A stretch of DNA of 42,530 nucleotides from Caldithrix sp. (GTDB lineage: Bacteria > KSB1 > UBA2214 > DYKH01): NCBI GenBank assembly GCA_020722685.1, contig DYKH01000027.1:1-42530 (forward strand). Reading direction: 5' to 3'. This document shows positions 40,680 to 42,530 of this stretch, in pieces. Below the pieces are notes generated by a model. The model was not told where the DNA came from, made no database searches, and saw only the letters and a program-made list of their open reading frames with translations. The position numbers and the translations under genes were made by a program. Numbering within the stretch: position 1 is the stretch's first letter; each line of letters begins with the position of its first letter.

Positions 40680-41648
40680 TCAAGGCAACAACAACAGCTT
40701 GCCGGTTGTCTTCCGGCTTTCTAAGGCGCGATGCGCTTCAGCTGCCTCTTCTAAAGGAAAGGTCTGTCCGATGTGCAGTTTAATTTGCCCTGTAGCGACC
40801 CAGCCGAGCACATCTGTCGCCCGCTGCAAAAGGGTCGGTCGATCGGCAACGTAGTGAGCGAGGGTAGGACGCGTCAAGAATAGCGAGCCTTTCTTGCTCA
40901 ACAGCAGCGGGTCGAATGGGGGCACTGCGCCACTGGACTGGCCAAACGAGACCAGGTAACCCATCGGCGCGAGGCAATCCAGGCTCTTTGCGAAGGTGGC
41001 TTGTCCGACGGAATCATAGACCACGTTGACGCCGTGGCCGTCGGTCGAGCGCTTCACTTCCTGGACAAAGTCGGTTTGGCTGTAAACGATCACCTCATCG
41101 GCTCCAGCTTGCTTGGCAATCTGCGCTTTTTCCTCCGTCGAGACCGTACCAAAAACGCGAGCGCCACAATTCTTGGCCATCTGAATGAGCAATAGTCCGA
41201 CGCCGCCGGCTGCCGCATGCACCAAACAGGTATCGCCTGGTTTTAACGAATAGGTGGTGTGGGTCAAATAATGCGCCGTCATCCCTTGCAGCATGGCCGC
41301 AGCCCCGGCGCGGTCGTCCACGTTATCCGGCAGCGGCACAAGCTTATCCTCTGGGACCAAGACGAATTCTGCGTACGCGTCTGATACATTGGTAAAGGCC
41401 ACCCGATCACCAGCATGGAACTCCTTCGCTTGTGATCCCACAGCATGGACGATACCGGCTCCTTCCTGCCCGATAATGAATGGCAATGGCACCGGGTAAA
41501 AGCCGCGTCTCTGATAGACATCGATGAAATTGATGCCTGCGGCTTTTATTCTCACCAAAACCTGATTTCCTATAGCGACCGGGTCAGGAACGTCCTTGAA
41601 TTTCATTGTCTCCGGTCCGCCGAATTGGGTGATTTGGATTGCTTTCAT
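40680..41648 (-). CDS. qor: NADPH:quinone oxidoreductase (zinc-independent medium-chain dehydrogenase)
   Basis: This 322-residue enzyme of the medium-chain dehydrogenase family is of the quinone oxidoreductase type. It starts MKAIQITQFGGPETMKFKDV; the GroES-like part contains GINFIDVYQRRGFYPVPLPF and IGQEGAGIVHAVG, and the cofactor-binding part contains AAAGGVGLLLIQMAKNCGA. No zinc-ligand cysteines of alcohol dehydrogenases are present, which fits a quinone reductase. I chose the ATG at 41648, preceded by AAGGA; a longer frame to 41714 lacks similarity. It is a stand-alone gene, and its physiological substrate is unknown. Confidence 0.9.
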   Translation of the reverse strand: MKAIQITQFGGPETMKFKDVPDPVAIGNQVLVRIKAAGINFIDVYQRRGFYPVPLPFIIGQEGAGIVHAVGSQAKEFHAGDRVAFTNVSDAYAEFVLVPEDKLVPLPDNVDDRAGAAAMLQGMTAHYLTHTTYSLKPGDTCLVHAAAGGVGLLLIQMAKNCGARVFGTVSTEEKAQIAKQAGADEVIVYSQTDFVQEVKRSTDGHGVNVVYDSVGQATFAKSLDCLAPMGYLVSFGQSSGAVPPFDPLLLSKKGSLFLTRPTLAHYVADRPTLLQRATDVLGWVATGQIKLHIGQTFPLEEAAEAHRALESRKTTGKLLLLP

Positions 41649-41726
41649 AACTTTCGTCCTTATCACGCCAGCGGTCTGTAGTTTTATGGAATTGTCCGCT
41701 GAAAAAGAAACCAAACACCATTGTCA

Positions 41727-42530
41727 TTACGGCAAGTGATTGAAACTCAGCTTTCTCACCACTGCCCCTCTTCCTTGAATCACTTCAGTCACTTTTTCGA
41801 TGCGTTTACCATCGCTAAGAGAGAAGCTGGTTTTTTTCCCTTGGGTAATGCATGAAATGCCACGTGTGCGTATGGCCCGGGTCAGGGTTGCTTGGGACAT
41901 TTCATTGCCGGCTTTTTCCATTTTTTCCAGCAGCCAATTCAACCGCGGCACGGGTTGGGCGGATGCGATCATGTACAGAGTTTCGATGCCGGCCTCCGTG
42001 TCCAATTCGTAAGACAGATTCGCGCCAGGCGCCCGTACTTCGGTATCTTTTTTAACCAAATTATCATTTCCCGTTTCCACGCTTGGAAAAAGTACTGAAG
42101 CTTTTCCTTGCGAGTCGAATAGCAGCAGATAAAGATAACAATCAGAGCTTGGTCGCATAAGAACTTGAAATTTGTCAAAGCTTTTAAGCTCACCGCCATC
42201 TTTTATTAATATTTCGCCCCAGCTACCATCAGCCAGCTTGCGCTCGGCCACTACGGCAAACTCCACACTCAGTGTTGCTGTTGACGCAGGTGGCTGTTCC
42301 TCAGCCTTTTTATCCGCTAACATTTGATCTATATCGCCGCACTTGACCTCCGCTTCGATGCGCACATGATAGCGTGGTGGGTTAGCTTCCAACTCATCCA
42401 CTAACACCTTTTTACTGGTTATGTAACCAGACACGAGGCTTTTGACTTCGTCATCCACAAGCATGTAGTTGTGAACCTTGCTGTAAGACTCGAGATACAG
42501 CCCCGCACCTTCTTCCACTGCTTTGCGCTC
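41727..42530 (-). CDS. FlgT_N / DUF4384 domain protein, 5' end outside the window
   Basis: The visible 267 codons start inside a FlgT-like N-terminal domain (AVEEGAGLYLESYSKVHNY, then a GYITSKKVLVDE segment) that is common in lipoproteins involved in envelope processes. A DUF4384 domain follows from about the middle (SFDKFQVLMRPSSDCYLYLL and KASVLFPSVETGNDN), a beta-sandwich often found in secreted or outer-surface proteins. The true start and any signal peptide lie beyond position 42530. The end is intact. Function is unknown; the domain pairing suggests an exported protein. Confidence 0.8.
   Translation of the reverse strand, partial: ERKAVEEGAGLYLESYSKVHNYMLVDDEVKSLVSGYITSKKVLVDELEANPPRYHVRIEAEVKCGDIDQMLADKKAEEQPPASTATLSVEFAVVAERKLADGSWGEILIKDGGELKSFDKFQVLMRPSSDCYLYLLLFDSQGKASVLFPSVETGNDNLVKKDTEVRAPGANLSYELDTEAGIETLYMIASAQPVPRLNWLLEKMEKAGNEMSQATLTRAIRTRGISCITQGKKTSFSLSDGKRIEKVTEVIQGRGAVVRKLSFNHLP

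Overview
The window is a chromosomal segment in which every convincing gene lies on the minus strand, so transcription runs from high to low coordinates. The gene content points to a Gram-negative (diderm) bacterium with LPS-type lipid A (lpxA, lpxC, lpxD, waaA), BamA/TamB/OmpH/RseP envelope machinery and TolC-type export. Several traits suggest the FCB superphylum or a neighbouring uncultured lineage such as KSB1 or Calditrichota: the LpxC-FabZ fusion, an HprK plus mannose-type PTS IIA/IIB cluster next to hpf, a TonB-dependent receptor relic, and a small outer-membrane-like protein beside a LytR_C protein. This placement is inferred from gene content and is not proven.

Layout, left to right. 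(1) 1-2724: an rRNA-leader-like boxA sequence at the left edge, then a regulatory PTS cluster (IIB, IIA, hprK) and hpf, with a clear terminator between hpf and hprK. (2) 2870-6714: xerC/D, a type IA topoisomerase homologue and smg (DUF494), with a sigma70-like promoter in front. The topoisomerase sits in the usual smg-topA-xer context, but most of its active-site residues are replaced. (3) 6743-7740: a frameshifted C-terminal remnant of a TonB-dependent receptor. (4) 7753-24365: a long envelope-biogenesis supercluster. In transcription order it is uppS, tamB, bamA, ompH, lpxD, lpxC-fabZ, lpxA, lipM, dxr, rseP. It is interrupted between lpxC-fabZ and lpxA by a small accessory insert: a Uma2 nuclease-fold gene, an intact antitoxin and a PIN toxin gene killed by two in-frame stops. 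(5) 24484-29697: a TPR lipoprotein with its own terminator and promoter, mtnA overlapping waaA, a membrane-anchored LytR_C protein, and a small secreted or outer-membrane protein. (6) 29908-33122: panB-panC, then a STAS antagonist and pentapeptide-repeat pair with a promoter, an array of ATGAGCG repeats and a terminator. (7) 33231-40559: a YIP1 membrane protein followed by a complete MacAB-TolC-like export cluster: TolC, a small lipoprotein, the adaptor, a stand-alone ATPase and two different permeases. (8) 40680-42530: a quinone oxidoreductase and the 3' part of a FlgT_N/DUF4384 gene that runs off the window.

The genes form a coherent envelope programme: polyprenyl carrier supply (dxr, uppS), lipid A and Kdo transfer, outer-membrane protein assembly, envelope-stress proteolysis and tripartite export. 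The HprK/PTS branch looks regulatory rather than transporting, because no IIC/IID permease follows IIA/IIB in the visible sequence. Intergenic regions carry several unrelated short-period or palindromic repeats (heptamers, hexamers, hairpins and MITE-like inverted repeats). The most unusual gene is the active-site-degenerate topoisomerase at 3814-6081. No CRISPR array, complete insertion sequence, tRNA or complete rRNA gene was seen.
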